64,000 nucleotides of DNA from Pyxicephalus adspersus (lineage: Eukaryota; Chordata; Amphibia; Anura; Pyxicephalidae): positions 12,510,120-12,574,119 of the forward strand of contig NC_092863.1 in the NCBI RefSeq assembly GCF_032062135.1, written 5' to 3'. Position 1 is the stretch's first letter; every line of letters begins with the position of its first letter. The notes below the pieces were generated by a model that worked only from the letters and a program-made list of their open reading frames with translations, did no database searches and was not told the DNA's origin. A program made the translations under genes and the position numbers. Positions 52,331 through 63,905 of this stretch are shown piece by piece.

Positions 52331-53174
52331 TGCTCATTGGCTGCAACACATATTATAAAATGCTATTCAGCTGTGCATAGCCTCAATGTCTGTGCAGTGG
52401 ATGCCAGGAAAGCTAAACAATTCATGGCTATAGAGATGCTGGTGATGCTGCAGGTTGCTTAACAGACAATCTGTGAATTTAGTGGTAACAACAACTAACT
52501 AGAAGTATAGAAAGTTATTATCTTGTCATTTACCACTAGATGGTAGTACTCTCTAAATTAACAGCAATGTTTTAGTCCTGAGTGAAGCTCATGAAAATGT
52601 CAGTTAAAAGTCGTTGAAAATTAACAATTAAAAACGAATAAACTGTTCTTGATGGCCAACTGACAAATGGTTCCATAGAATGTGGTCAGTTGCAGACATA
52701 GCAGATAGAAACGGTCATATGTCATGACCTTACATCCTCCTCCTTTGGCCGATATAGATCGACCTTCTGTGATCCTCACCTTGCAGCGCAATGCTTTGGG
52801 TTTTGCATAGTGCAAGTTTAACTGGAACCTACTTACAGCAAAATAATAACTAAAATAAAACGTATTTGCATCTTGTTTTACTACTAACATATTGTCCATA
52901 ATGTCTATTATTTCACGGGCGGTAAGATCTTAAAGACAGAACATTGACCAGGCCAACTGGATATCATAAATCCAGAGGAACATATTATTGGAAAAAAAAA
53001 ATATACAAATATATACAACATACAATATATACAACAAATACAACAAATTCAATATTGTAAAGGTTGCATGCAGTATAACACCTTTGATGGCACCAAAGCT
53101 GGGGAGGAAAGTGGAATTTAATTACAAATAAATTACAGTTTGTCCACTAGTCATTTGATCATTATGACATTAAT

Positions 53175-53290
53175 ATTATTAAACAGTATTTATTTAGCAC
53201 CAACATATTACGCAACGCTGTACATTAAATAGGGGTTGCAAATGACAGACAAATACAGACAGTGACATAGGAGGAGGCGAGGACCCTGCT
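53175..53290 (-). mobile_element. SINE-like element, reverse
   Basis: Plus reading AGCACCAACATATTACGCAA, ACGCTGTACATTAAATAGGG, GTTGCAAATGACAGAC and GGCGAGGACCCTGCTC: the GTAAGCTC-head family in reverse. Confidence 0.8.
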
Positions 53291-53300
53291 CAGTTTCTGC

Positions 53301-53480
53301 CATTAATGACTGTTTGTTGTTAATGGTAGCACTGTTCCTTATTACAGTTGGAATTAGTGCTGTTCTTATGATTTATATTTCATTAATATTCTATAATTTT
53401 CTGCTGTGTGTTGCCATGGGTGATGCAAGAACCTCAATGAGTTTTTTCATGCTAGTTGCGAGAATGAGATTATGAGCTAT
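53301..53480 (+). repeat. Direct repeat, left copy (partner 55020-55190)
   Basis: GTTGTTAATGGTAGCACTGT, then CATTAATATTCTATAATTTT and CCTCAATGAGTTTTTTC align in order with the downstream copy, at roughly four fifths identity by eye. Confidence 0.6.
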
Positions 53481-53511
53481 GGTAATCCTATCGTATGTTA
53501 CTTCTCCCACC

Positions 53512-53655
53512 TCCTAGATTGTAAGCTCTTCAGGGCAGGGTCCTCCCCTCCTTCTGTGTCACTTTCTGTATCTGTCTGTCATTTGCAACCCCTATTTAAT
53601 GTACAGCGCTGTATAATATTGTGGCGATATATAAGTACTGTATAATGATAATTAG
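53512..53655 (+). mobile_element. SINE-like element, GTAAGCTCTTC head
   Basis: TAGATTGTAAGCTCTTCAGG, GCAGGGTCCTCCCCTCC, TGTATCTGTCTGTCATTTGC, then ATGTACAGCGCTGTATAATA and a short A+T tail. The clearest copy of this head type in the window. Confidence 0.85.
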
Positions 53656-53962
53656 GCCCTATTATCTGTATGGCTCCCGGTGGGGCCGATCTTAGCTTCC
53701 CTCAAACTTACTTTAGAATTCTTAGCACCTGTAACACTTTGTGTGTAGATACTTTGTCCCCTGCTGCCAATAGTGGTTCTTTCCTCCAGCTCCCACATAA
53801 CTTCTAAAAACACTAAAAATGGAATGAACCACAGCTAGCAACAGGGGGATCAAGCATCTGCCACAATATAACTACTTCAGCAAACTTAACTAAAAATTGA
53901 TACCACAGTCAGTTGGGTAAGTATTAATTTTCTCGTTTAGTATTAAAAAAATAGTGACATTA

Positions 53963-54135
53963 TTATTAATAATAATAAACAGGATTTATATAGAGCCAAC
54001 ATATTACGCAGCGCTGTACATAAAAAAGGTGTAGCAGATGACGGACAGATACAGCTAATGACACAGAAGAAGAGGACCCTGCCTCGAAGTGTTTACAATC
54101 CAGGAGGCGGGGGTAGTCTCACATAATAGAAGGGG
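53963..54135 (-). mobile_element. SINE-like element, reverse, close to NSF promoter
   Basis: Starts at the (AAT)n end with AACAGGATTTATATAGAGCC, AACATATTACGCAGCGCTG, and runs to AGTGTTTACAATCCAGGAGG. It ends about 200 bases before the ETS/CRE promoter elements of NSF. Confidence 0.8.
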
Positions 54136-54335
54136 AGAATAAAAAACAAGTAAAAAAATAAGCTTAGCATGAAGATACCAAAAGAGGCCTAAAATTTCAA
54201 TAAACATTGTAAATAGTACGCTATAGCGAATTAGTGCTTTAAACAAAATAGCACATCCTAAATAAAAGCGTTAAAAAAAAAGAAATCGGCCCCTTTTTCC
54301 AGTTTCTAATATGGCACCAGCGTTAACATGCCCTT

Positions 54336-54480
54336 CTTCCGGGTTGCGTAATGACGTCAAATGCTGTTGTTGTAAGGAGTCATGTGAGGCGGCAAGTTAC
54401 GCCTACTGAGTGAATCTCTCCGGCCCCTTTGCTGAGCTGGTGGTTCAGTTCTGTCAGCCGGTGGAACCGTGAGAGGTGAC
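54336..54480 (+). promoter_or_regulatory. NSF: NSF promoter with ETS site and consensus CRE
   Basis: An ETS-type CTTCCGGG (54336-54343) is followed by the palindromic full CRE TGACGTCA (54352-54359), then a CpG-containing leader with no TATA box up to the ATG at 54491. This arrangement is typical of CREB/ATF-responsive housekeeping promoters. Transcription probably starts at about 54400-54450. Confidence 0.6.
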
Positions 54481-54490
54481 AGGAGCAAGC

Positions 54491-54502
54491 ATGGCGGGCC
54501 GG
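54491..54502 (+). CDS. NSF: NSF first coding exon (start codon, Met-Ala-Gly-Arg)
   Basis: ATG GCG GGC CGG is followed at once by a GTGAGT donor (54503-54508). This matches the MAGR start of vertebrate N-ethylmaleimide-sensitive factor. A GC-rich 5' UTR and a strong promoter precede it, and the neighbouring ARF2 gene fits the mouse Arf2-Nsf order. NSF is the hexameric AAA ATPase that, with SNAPs, takes apart SNARE complexes after membrane fusion. Exon 2 (expected to begin SMQAARCPTDE) was not found up to 64000, so intron 1 should exceed 9.5 kb. Four codons alone are weak evidence; the identification depends on context. Confidence 0.72.
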
Positions 54503-54632
54503 GTGAGTGACGGGGTCACCTCAGAACCTGCTTTATGTTGTTTAAATACTTGTAGCTGCTCCTCAATGATAATAATATGTGTATAGGAAATGTATTATGT
54601 CTATGTGTGCAGCTCACATATATTTGTATGTG

Positions 54633-54638
<6 letters not shown>

Positions 54639-54715
<77 letters not shown>

Positions 54716-54720
54716 CAAGC

Positions 54721-54765
<45 letters not shown>

Positions 54766-54766
54766 G
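54639..54766. repeat. (AT)n microsatellite
   Basis: About 75 bases of pure AT, an 11-base break (TACAAGCTATG), then about 42 more bases with a single interruption. Starts 136 bases after the NSF exon 1 donor. Confidence 0.95.
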
Positions 54767-55019
54767 CCCGGCCGTACAGGAAGCAGTGTGTCCCCTAAAT
54801 ACTTATTTTCTGCATTCTCTTTATAATTCTATATAAATTTTATACTCGTCACCTTTATTTAAATGAAGCATAAATGTGTGTTAATTGTAAAGCTGTCAAT
54901 GTCATTTCCTTTGAATAATGGCCTATGGTCGCCTTGTGAATTGATGCAAAGCGATGGTTGCCATGGCATTGTCGGGTACCGGATTTGGGGCTATGTATAT
55001 GTTCAGGTCATGTGACATT

Positions 55020-55190
55020 TGTCATTAATGTGTTGTTGACGGTAACACCGTTCCTCATTATACTAGAAACATTGCTGCTCCCCTGATTTATATTCCATTA
55101 ATATTCTATAATTTGCTGCCGTGTCTTCCCAGTGGGAGATGCCAGCATCTCAATGAGTCTTTTTTTTTCCGCTAGATCGGGATGTCAGGA
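55020..55190 (+). repeat. Direct repeat, right copy (partner 53301-53480)
   Basis: GTTGTTGACGGTAACACCGT, CCATTAATATTCTATAATTT, GATGCCAGCATCTCAATGAG in the same order as the left copy. The pair brackets the NSF promoter and exon 1. Confidence 0.6.
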
Positions 55191-55562
55191 GATTTCTTTT
55201 CCAGGCTGGGCTCCTTGTGTGGATTACACAGCAGGGAGAGAGTGGGAATTATGCCATGATTTCATTTCTGTTGCTTGTCAGGTAGCGGCATTGCAGATGG
55301 TTGCTCAGAGGAGGAAAAGATAAGGTGCAAGAAATGAGTTGTCATGCATTGTTGTTTTAGCTGTGCATGACGTGTCCTTGGTATTGTGACCGGCTTTGTG
55401 TTAAAGCCAAACTCCAGAAGGAAAATTACTTATACAGTGTGTCTATCCCCTTCCTGCAAGAGTTCGATGCTCATTTAGGTCTAGGGTATGTGAAAAGATC
55501 TTTTACCTTACTTGTTCCATTCCTTCCCCTATTCTAGTCCCCTGGAGACTCTCTTCCAGGTG

Positions 55563-55770
55563 CAGCGGTTCTCAACCTGCGTTCCTCCAGAGGTATAAGT
55601 GACACCATTGATCTTTTTGGCTATCTGTAATGGTGACATTCTTTCCATGAGCCATTGTTCCTACTGATACTGTGAGCTGCGTGTGCAGGAATTTTAAAAG
55701 GGGTTCCTTGAAGACCTGAAAATGATTTCAAAAGTTCCCCAGTGTTATAAAGGTCGATAAACACTGCAGT
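55563..55770 (+). mobile_element. hAT-like non-autonomous element, copy 3
   Basis: Starts CAGCGGTTCTCAACCTGCG, then CACCATTGATCTTTTTGGCT, ATCTGTAATGGTGACATTC and AGGGGTTCCTTG. Inverse of the copy at 28582-28860. Confidence 0.55.
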
Positions 55771-57045
55771 GAATATGACATTCAATAAATGGAGAATCAA
55801 TTGCTGCCATTGAAAGGCATGGACCTGGAATATTCTCCACCAGAGATAATATTTGCGAATGTTATATTCACAGCATAATGAATAGACCTCTAAGTGTGAT
55901 AGTCGTCGGAGGCACCAATGTTACCCCCTATAATGCAGAACCAATATCCCTGCATTGTGAGGATGCTGAGGACCGGTCCACGACCTGGAGTATTGGATAG
56001 AAGAAGAACACAGGGACAATAACAGAGCTTCTTATATTCTGGACATAGATGATCATGTACATCGGACCATTAGTCGTTACTATGAGTATTGTTCAATATT
56101 TTATATTCTAATGCAAATCTTTTCTAGCATCCTCTGTATGTATTGTGTGACAGCCTAATCCTTCATTTTAAACTTATCCTCATGTCACTTCATATATGAC
56201 ACAGGCTTTCCATGTTCTTCTACTTTACTTGCTTCATATTGCAGTTTAGTCTGCCCATATGTCACCAGGTAATGCAAATACAAACAGGATAAAGAAGGGA
56301 AAAGCCACTATGACAATATGTAAGCACTGATGAAGAAGAGCACCAACGTTATAAAGCTGCTCAGGGTGACGTCTTCCATTGGGCTCAGACAAGAAACACC
56401 TGCTTAAAAAGAACATCAGCATGGCCAGGTGGGGACAATTAGGTCGGCTTTATTTGTTACAGTACAGGTGTGCGTTAACCCTTCCAGTGCACAGCTGGTT
56501 CTGATTGTTTCCTTGTGTCTTTCCCAATCCTGTCAGATAGTTCACTTTATTATCAGCTTGTGTGCATCTCTTCATAAAAGGAAAGGGTTCATTTACACAG
56601 CTATAGTAATGTGAGTGGGTTTAATTCAGTGCCATTCATTCTGAAAAGCAGCCCAACTCATCTTCCCAAAGCAATTGCACGAAGCCCAGCCTTAGCAATG
56701 TTGTTTTCTGTATTGCTGAAAATATGTTCTTTTGGCAGCACATTCAGTTAGGATGTCTTAGAACAGCACTCTGCATATGGCAAATTAATACCCAATTTAA
56801 GAGATTATTTTACCAGCTATAAAAATGCATTTGGCCCCTGCAAATAGGGTATTTTGGTATTGAGGTGTGCTGCATCAAGTGGCCGGTTCATTTTTGGCTA
56901 CCACAATGTTCAGTATGTCTGCTCTATGGGAGCTTCTGTACGATGGCATTGGCCATTTTGGATGCACAGTTAAACTACATTCGTGGTACTGTACTTTGTG
57001 ATAATATGCATCACCACAATGCGGAAGTGTAAAATTGCTATAGAG

Positions 57046-57574
57046 CAGAGGTAGGCAAACTCCCGCCTTTAGGCCAGATACAGCCTAGCCAGTATTCCAG
57101 TACGGCCTAACAACCCCCTAGTTATTTATTTTTGAATCCAGCCTAATTGATTTGTGGCTTTATTTAGAGTTCCCGCGATATTATCAAGTTCCCGCACAGT
57201 AACCCAGTTACTATGCCTAAAGAGCAAAAGCAACGCACAGATACCAGTCTCTAGAAGGTTGACCTCGAACGTCGTGTCTTCAACCCCGAATGGACTGATG
57301 AATTTTTCTTCGTCCAGTGCGGCAACAAAGCCCTGTGTTTAGTGTGCATTGACACCAACAGCACTTTCAAGCAGTCGAATCTCAAAGGGCATTGCAATTC
57401 CAAGCACGCCCACACGTACAGAGACTACACTGCGAATGAGCGGAAGACTGAGGCTGCTCGCTTGCAGTCACGGTTGGAAAAAACCTTTCCTTGGACACCT
57501 TGTTTCTTCTGGCCTAGTGTGCCTTCTTGACCTCCTGAAATGGCCTAGTAGTCCAAAAAGTGTGGCGACCCCTG
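57046..57574 (+). mobile_element. hAT DNA transposon, internally deleted, with BED zinc finger coding remnant
   Basis: Ends CAGAGGTAGGCAAACTC and (reverse complement) CAGGGGTCGCCACACTT are terminal inverted repeats of hAT type. Flanks CTATAGAG and CTTTAGAT look like a decayed 8-bp target duplication. Inside, a broken frame reads RVFNPEWTDEFFFVQCG, then CLVC...HCNSKH, a BED-type C-x2-C...H-x4-H finger, followed by RDYTANERKTEAARLQSRL. This is the N-terminus of transposase-derived GTF2IRD2/ZBED-like proteins. The catalytic core is deleted, so it is non-autonomous. In NSF intron 1. Confidence 0.85.
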
Positions 57575-58386
57575 CTTTAGATAGATGCTGGCACCTTGCC
57601 TATTCAGGGCAAAGTGTTGCTAAAGGGCCCACTGAAGTTATACTTTGCTTAGCAAGGCTTATTTGATGTGGTTTCATTTTCCAACAATATTGTAATCCTG
57701 GGTTTGGAGATATATATTTATGACTACACATATGAACCTCTCTCATGTACAGTGGGCCTAACAACCAATCTCTAGGCCCAAACACTCTTACATGACAGAA
57801 GCATTGCCATCACGTCTCCCCTGGTCACTTCAGTGCTGGATATGGAGGTGGAAAGAATGGCAGGAGGTTAAATATTACTGGATTGTGATATGGGAGGCCT
57901 CCGCAGAGAGATGGGTATGGTTATAGTGTCACTTTACAGAGAGAGACTCTAATTTCTCATTTATTGCAGTGTAGAGCAGTAAACAAATTACAGAAGCAGA
58001 AAATTTGATTCTTGCCATATTGCAAGGAAGTAGCATATGAATATTTTGTGTTTTAGGAAATTAAAGCCACCAAGGATTCCGCAGGTATTGCTGCAAAATG
58101 CATTCTATAGAAATGATCTATGCTAGAATATTTTTCAAGCAAGAGAGGGGATTTTCCATTTTGACATGTGCATCAATATTTGTCACCATGGGAAGTTCCT
58201 TTTGCTGTAAACCAGTTTATAGGTTCAGCAAGCAGAATTTTTTTATGGTACACAGAAAGGTGTCAATGTTGCCTACGTTATGGAGTGCAATCAGGATAAC
58301 AAGATTGACTTAAAGAAGCAAAAATGAATAAACTAATCTGCAAAGATGCACCTACTGTATACATTCAGTTAGAAGAAATTGCTTAC

Positions 58387-58608
58387 TGATCAACAGAACT
58401 ACAGAAACCGACACTTCCAGGAGTGTCTGATTCCCGTCCTTTGCTGCTCTTAGGGGTTATATCGGTGTTGCCTTGTTCTTTGGTAACAATGGGGTCAGAA
58501 GGAGAAACAGCAGATGCAAGGGACAGATTTTTGTCTTGATTTGGTGATTTTAAAGATTCTTCAGTGGGCAAGTTCATCCTTCTACTATTGCAGTCTGAGA
58601 TGTCAGAA
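58387..58608 (-). other. Candidate unassigned exon on antisense strand of NSF intron 1
   Basis: The minus strand has an acceptor (AAAAAAACAG, AG at 58610-58609; a second in-frame acceptor ends at 58595), an open frame of about 73 codons, and a GTAAGC donor at 58386. Entry and exit phases are consistent with an internal exon. The product would be Ser/Thr/Asp/Lys-rich and probably disordered (SDISDCNSRRMNLPTEE..., ...ITPKSSKGRESDTPGSV). Not matched to any known protein and no partner exons found. It could be a chance frame or a repeat. Confidence 0.25.
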
Positions 58609-58642
58609 CTGTTTTTTTATAGTTTTGGTTACATTCACTTTA

Positions 58643-58790
58643 AAGCGGAAGTAAACCCAAAACATAAAAATCACACTTACCTTCGAGCCTGCAGGTCAGT
58701 CTATCCATCAGGAGGTTACTTCCATTGAATCTCGTGTTGTCCTGGTATCTGTCTTTGGCCCGGCGCAGAAGGGACACCGATAATCTTGTT
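58643..58790 (+). repeat. Dispersed repeat, GGAAGTAAAC family
   Basis: AAGCGGAAGTAAACCC then ATCTCGTGTTGTCCTGGTAT and GGCGCAGAAGGGACACC. Third copy of the 27.5 and 49.1 kb family. Confidence 0.5.
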
Positions 58791-58799
58791 CTATTCTCT

Positions 58800-61700
58800 T
58801 CTTTGTATTTAAAGTACAAATTCTGAGTTTAAGTACCCTTTAATTTCATTCTTAATGTCTTTTCAAATGCAAATTTTCAGTGCACAGCAGCAAATCTATT
58901 GCTCAGTTAACGCAGTAGCATGTTTTGTGTGCGAAGTGGTACATTGGGTAGCCCATTTAAATGGTTTGCCCGACCAGGGCAAATGGCAACGCATGTGCGT
59001 TTTTCAAACACATGGTACAGCCTTAGAGAGAACACAGCTTTACACTACTCTGATATTTTTATATTAATACTCATACCCCTTTGAACTTGTTTATTGGCAT
59101 TTATACAAGTGTTTTTTAAGCAGGTGTTTGTAAGCCTAAAAGTGGGTTTAAAGGGCATTGAAAACCCCTCTCTCCATTCTCTTGCAGAGCACCACCATCT
59201 TCTTTTTTTCTCTTCCTGTAGATGATCTTTGGCCATCCTAATTGGCCAGGTTAGGATAACTCGGCTTAGATACCCAGAGCGATTAGGCGGATATCGCCTG
59301 TCCCTTTTTGCAATAATGACCCGCGTGATCATGGAATATTAAAATTGAAACTTTAGTTCCACGTTAAATGCTGTGTAGTTTACATTCTGTGAAGACTTGC
59401 CCCTAATGCACTTTTCCACAATGGACATTAATGTATTATTGTGCTTTGCGGTTCCATTTGTTTAGATTGTAACCAAATGCACAGCTACAATAGCAATGCT
59501 GTATTAGAACACATTTGTTGTGGTTTGCTGGGTCAAGGAAGGGTTTATGCAGTTTTTTTTCTCATGTGTTTAGATGGGCTGCCTCAACATGCACTTTAAT
59601 ACATGCTAGAATACTATGTATAGACATTAAAATATAATGTGCAGTGGAGGAGCTGCTCAGATACTTTATTATATGGATCAGTTGTTTACGTTTTGTGATA
59701 TTAAAAAGTCTGCAATAGTTTGACCTCTGACACATTGATTGCTTTAGAAATATTTAACATAACATAAAACGTTGCAACTTAAGTCCTTAGTTGTGGTGGC
59801 TGCATTATTATTTTTTATGTACATTTTGTACAAGCACAGAAAATATTCTGTTCATCCTTTCAGAAATCTAGTCTTCTTGTAACGTACCGCTCTATAAACG
59901 AATTGTTATGGTTTATAGCTTGGTCTGGTTTCTGTTCTATATTCTGTGAACTATAGGATATCTCTTTCTTTGTGATGGACAAAAGGAGAGGGGGAGGATT
60001 CTGTAATCTAAGCCAGATGCCCGTTTTAGGGTGAAAACATCACTACATGTTATTAAATTGGATTGGAAGGTCCCTGCAATAGAGCGGATATTATGCTCAC
60101 CTCGCTGGTGGCCTGTGTTTTCATCTTCACTTACATGCCTCCATCAGTCGCTTCAAAATTCAGTATTTTTAGGTGTGTCGGATGCCTGTTTTCCCCGCTG
60201 TGCGGTTTCCCTTTCTAATTCCTGTGCCATTAAAAGATGATAATTTTTTTTAGATCGATGGCATCACTTGCACGAGTGCGGTCACACGGACACACCACTT
60301 ACTTTACCACTTGCATAGACAAAAAAAAAATGGTTTATATTATATATGGTTATCTTTGTATATAATAAGAATGTTTTCACAATACGTGATCATTGTTATT
60401 ATATACAATTACATATACATTGTTATTATATACAAAGATAGCCCAATATCTCTATTCAAAAAACTTTCTTCTTTTTTTAGAGAAAATTATCTTGTACAAT
60501 GTTACAATACTCCTGATGAAGCAGACAGGTTCTGCGAAACGCGTACAGTTTGGGCCCTAGTGCCCGAAACAATCTTGTAACCTGGGTTTTGGAATTTACA
60601 TAAGGATTACCATCACTATTTATACATTGATGGTAGAAATACTTGACATAGTATGTTGAATCATGTTTATTCGTGGTTTTATTTGTGTTGTTGTGATTAT
60701 AAGAATTGTTAAATAAATAATACATTTTAATATTATTAATCATCTTTACAGTTATTTGTAGTAGTTCCTTAAAAGTCCTGTTATCTCTATACATTACTCC
60801 ATCTTGGAGTTGAAACTTTTTGGTTCATTTTAATTTTTGGATGTGGTACATAATATGCTGTTTTTGTAAAGAGGGGTGATTCAAATTTAGAAATGAATTA
60901 CCACTTCTATAGGACTTTGCTTTGCAAATAACGATGCAAAGTGGAATAGGAATGAAACAAATTTTCTTCTTAGGACTTGTGCATTTAAATAAATGCACAG
61001 TGTGGATGAAACACAGATTCTCTTTTTATCCAAATGTTATATTATAAAAAGCTGAGGTCCCTTATTTTTCATATAATCAGTGGGACCAGACCAGAAATAA
61101 TCTGCACACATATTTAGACAGATGTGGTCAGTTTATATGGTATAGTTCAAGTTAGGGTTTTTAAAACCATGTTATGAATAATTTAGTTCATAGATTAGTA
61201 AAGTGATTCTTTATTGATTTGTGAGTTTATTTTGAAGCCTAACTAAACCCCAAATTGAACAAGGAAAATCCCAATATTAATCGGGTTGATAAGTGAATAC
61301 GAATAAGAAAGAAGTGGTGGACAAATAATTTGTTTGGACCAAATATGCTTGCTCACTGCTTTGCATTTTTTCCCCTTATCTCTGAATTCACCCACATGGA
61401 CCATTAAATCAGATTGGGCCGTGTTACACCCAAGTAGGAAGAACAATAGATGGCAGACCACATTTCCCAGCATCCTTACATTACAATAGAAAATGTGTGT
61501 GTGCATGAGGAGGGGCAGGGTGTGTAGTCATAGGAAGTAAATGGTGAGCAATTCTAGGATCTCCGCTTTCATGGGAAGTCAAAGGTGTGTAGACTGCTGC
61601 ACAGCTACATCTAATGACAGCTACACAATGTTTTTTTTTCCAGTTTGTAAAGTTTTCTAAAACTTTATAGCCCTATAAATGACTAGATAGACTTCCTATT

Positions 61701-63900
61701 ACAGTATACGGGCCAATATGAAGATTTATAAGGAGGTGGAAGCATGGCCAGATGGTTATCCTAGGACATTGCATTGATGTTTGCCAACCATGTAGAGAAA
61801 AGGTGTTTAGGAACCTGAAGAAGTCTGCAGCATCATGGCGGCAGCAGTTGCTTGTTACTTTAGGTATTACAAAATAAAACCTTTATGAATCTTGTTTTAG
61901 ACTTGCTTACCAACTGATATCATTTAATTTTTTTCAGCTGGTTTACCGTTGCTTAATTTATTATTTTCTTGTAGCTTAAGTGGTCTGAAATTACCTTACC
62001 AAATATCCTTGCTGTAAATGATCTCCGAAGGCCAATTTATTGTTCCTGATGCATTTGGAGCATCAAATTACTTCACATATAATGCAGTAGGCGGAACTGA
62101 CAGAAATGTTTGTACAGTAGGGATGTTGTTTGTCTAATCTGTGAAAAATATTTTATATCGTTTTGTTGTACTTGTGTTGTTAATCTTGGCATGCTATTCT
62201 TTTTAAACATTTTGTGTTTTTAGTTATAGGAGAAACAGTGTTCATTTTAAATCCTATACACAGGTTGAATGGAAAATTAAAAAAACATATAATAATAATA
62301 ATGAACTTTTATAGTGAAATGTGGGAAACTGATTGCCAAATATCATATCTGCCTGTGTCTTTTACCGTCATACCTGGCTTGGTGCTGTTTGACACTTGTT
62401 TGGACAGTACATGCAATATTAGGAGGTGTCACGAAGCAGAATAGAAACAACTAGGAAATAATAATTTGGAAAACAAATAGGAATAATTACAGTGCTGAAT
62501 TGGGGATTCTTTGTCTCCTGGTTAAATGTGACCTAAACTCAAAGGGAAAACAAAAAGTCACCAGAAGTTAGCACTAATTGATGAAAAAGACATGCAATGT
62601 CTCCTTTGTCAAAAAAATAAGTCCCTGACTCCTGGTATCTTTTTGTTTAAGCCTAATACTGTAGAGCACATGCAATGTGTAGTGCAGAGCTCCGCTTTCT
62701 GTGAATGCAGGAGTTATATCATCAGTCATCCAATAGCCAAAGAGAATCGCCATCTTCACGGAGCTCCACCAAGGAGTCACTGTTGAAAATGGCACTTTCT
62801 GAGGATCCATAGGTTACAGATCCTGGACCTGTCATTGCTGCAGGGTAGCTGCATAATATGCAAGTATGCTGTACATATATTCTGCTTATGGCAGGAGCTT
62901 ACAACCACAAAGGTGTTGCATTCCACTTTAATGTGGCCTTTGTTGCATGGCCACATTAAACTTGCTTTTCTGCTAAAGGAAAGTTTTTATAGATCACATG
63001 TGGACATTATAACTATTTCTTTTTTGACTGAGGTGTCCAAAATGAAAGGGTTACTCATTACCAAAGTATTAACTGGTCACTGAGGGGCAGTAAGACAGTT
63101 TTTAGAGACCAGCCTATAGCCTGTGTTTTTTTGGATTTAAACCTTGGTATCAAAGTACTTAGAAGCTGCTTTTATGGAATCTCTATCTGACTTTACTTAT
63201 AAAAATAGTGGCAGATGAGTACAAGAGTCACAGTCACACATCAGAACATGTGAGAAGTTGCAATGTGGATTCTCTTTCAATGTGTGATGATTGGGATACA
63301 TTAGAATTTTGGTGGTTCCTAGATGTGCTCTGTTTTAGTACAGAGTTTCTTAACACTTTGGCTTCTGAAATAACCAAGATGATATTGAAGTCTGCAAATA
63401 TTAATTTAATTTCTTTGGATGAGTTTTGAGAGCTGTGCTGTGGTCATTGATGATCCTGCCGGTTCAGATGTCCTTTCTTACAATCATGTAAGGTACCTTC
63501 TCCTCAAATATGGAATTGGGTTAGCCATTGACATGAGATGGAATCTTGTAATAATACAATGATGGATGTGTAGGTGCACCAAGAGTTCATGCTATGGCCA
63601 CATCTCTGGCATAGAATAGCAGCTGCATAAAGATCCAAACCTAACATATATAGTACATTGTTATTATATACAAAGATAATCCAATATCTCTATTCAAAAA
63701 CCTCTTCTTCCATTTATTATTCATTTATTTGATGTCTTGAGAGAACACATTTTTACAACAATTTTAACATACAGAAATATACTACTATAATATATACATA
63801 CAAAGCCAACTTTGCAATATTTTCTGTATTCTGAAACTCCCAGTTTTAGAAGGATTATGTTTTGAATCACTTGGTTAGAAGCAGGTATGGGTTGTGCTAA
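58800..63900. other. NSF intron 1 continuation, no gene seen
   Basis: Intronic DNA. A 48-base segment near 60418-60466 recurs near 63655-63703. The CTCCTGATGAAGCAGACAGG then GCGAAACGCGTAC motif near 60510-60546 is a widespread vertebrate repeat signature. No NSF exon 2 was recognised. Confidence 0.45.
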
Positions 63901-63905
63901 TTTGC

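Noticed and set aside
54577..54836. Tyr-Ile repeat frames of 73-85 codons
   Set aside because: They are translations of the (AT)n microsatellite.
58058..58085. Possible microexon (acceptor TTTTAG, then GAAATTAAAGCCACC, donor GTATTG)
   Set aside because: Does not match the expected NSF exon 2 and is too short to support; splice sites of this quality occur by chance.
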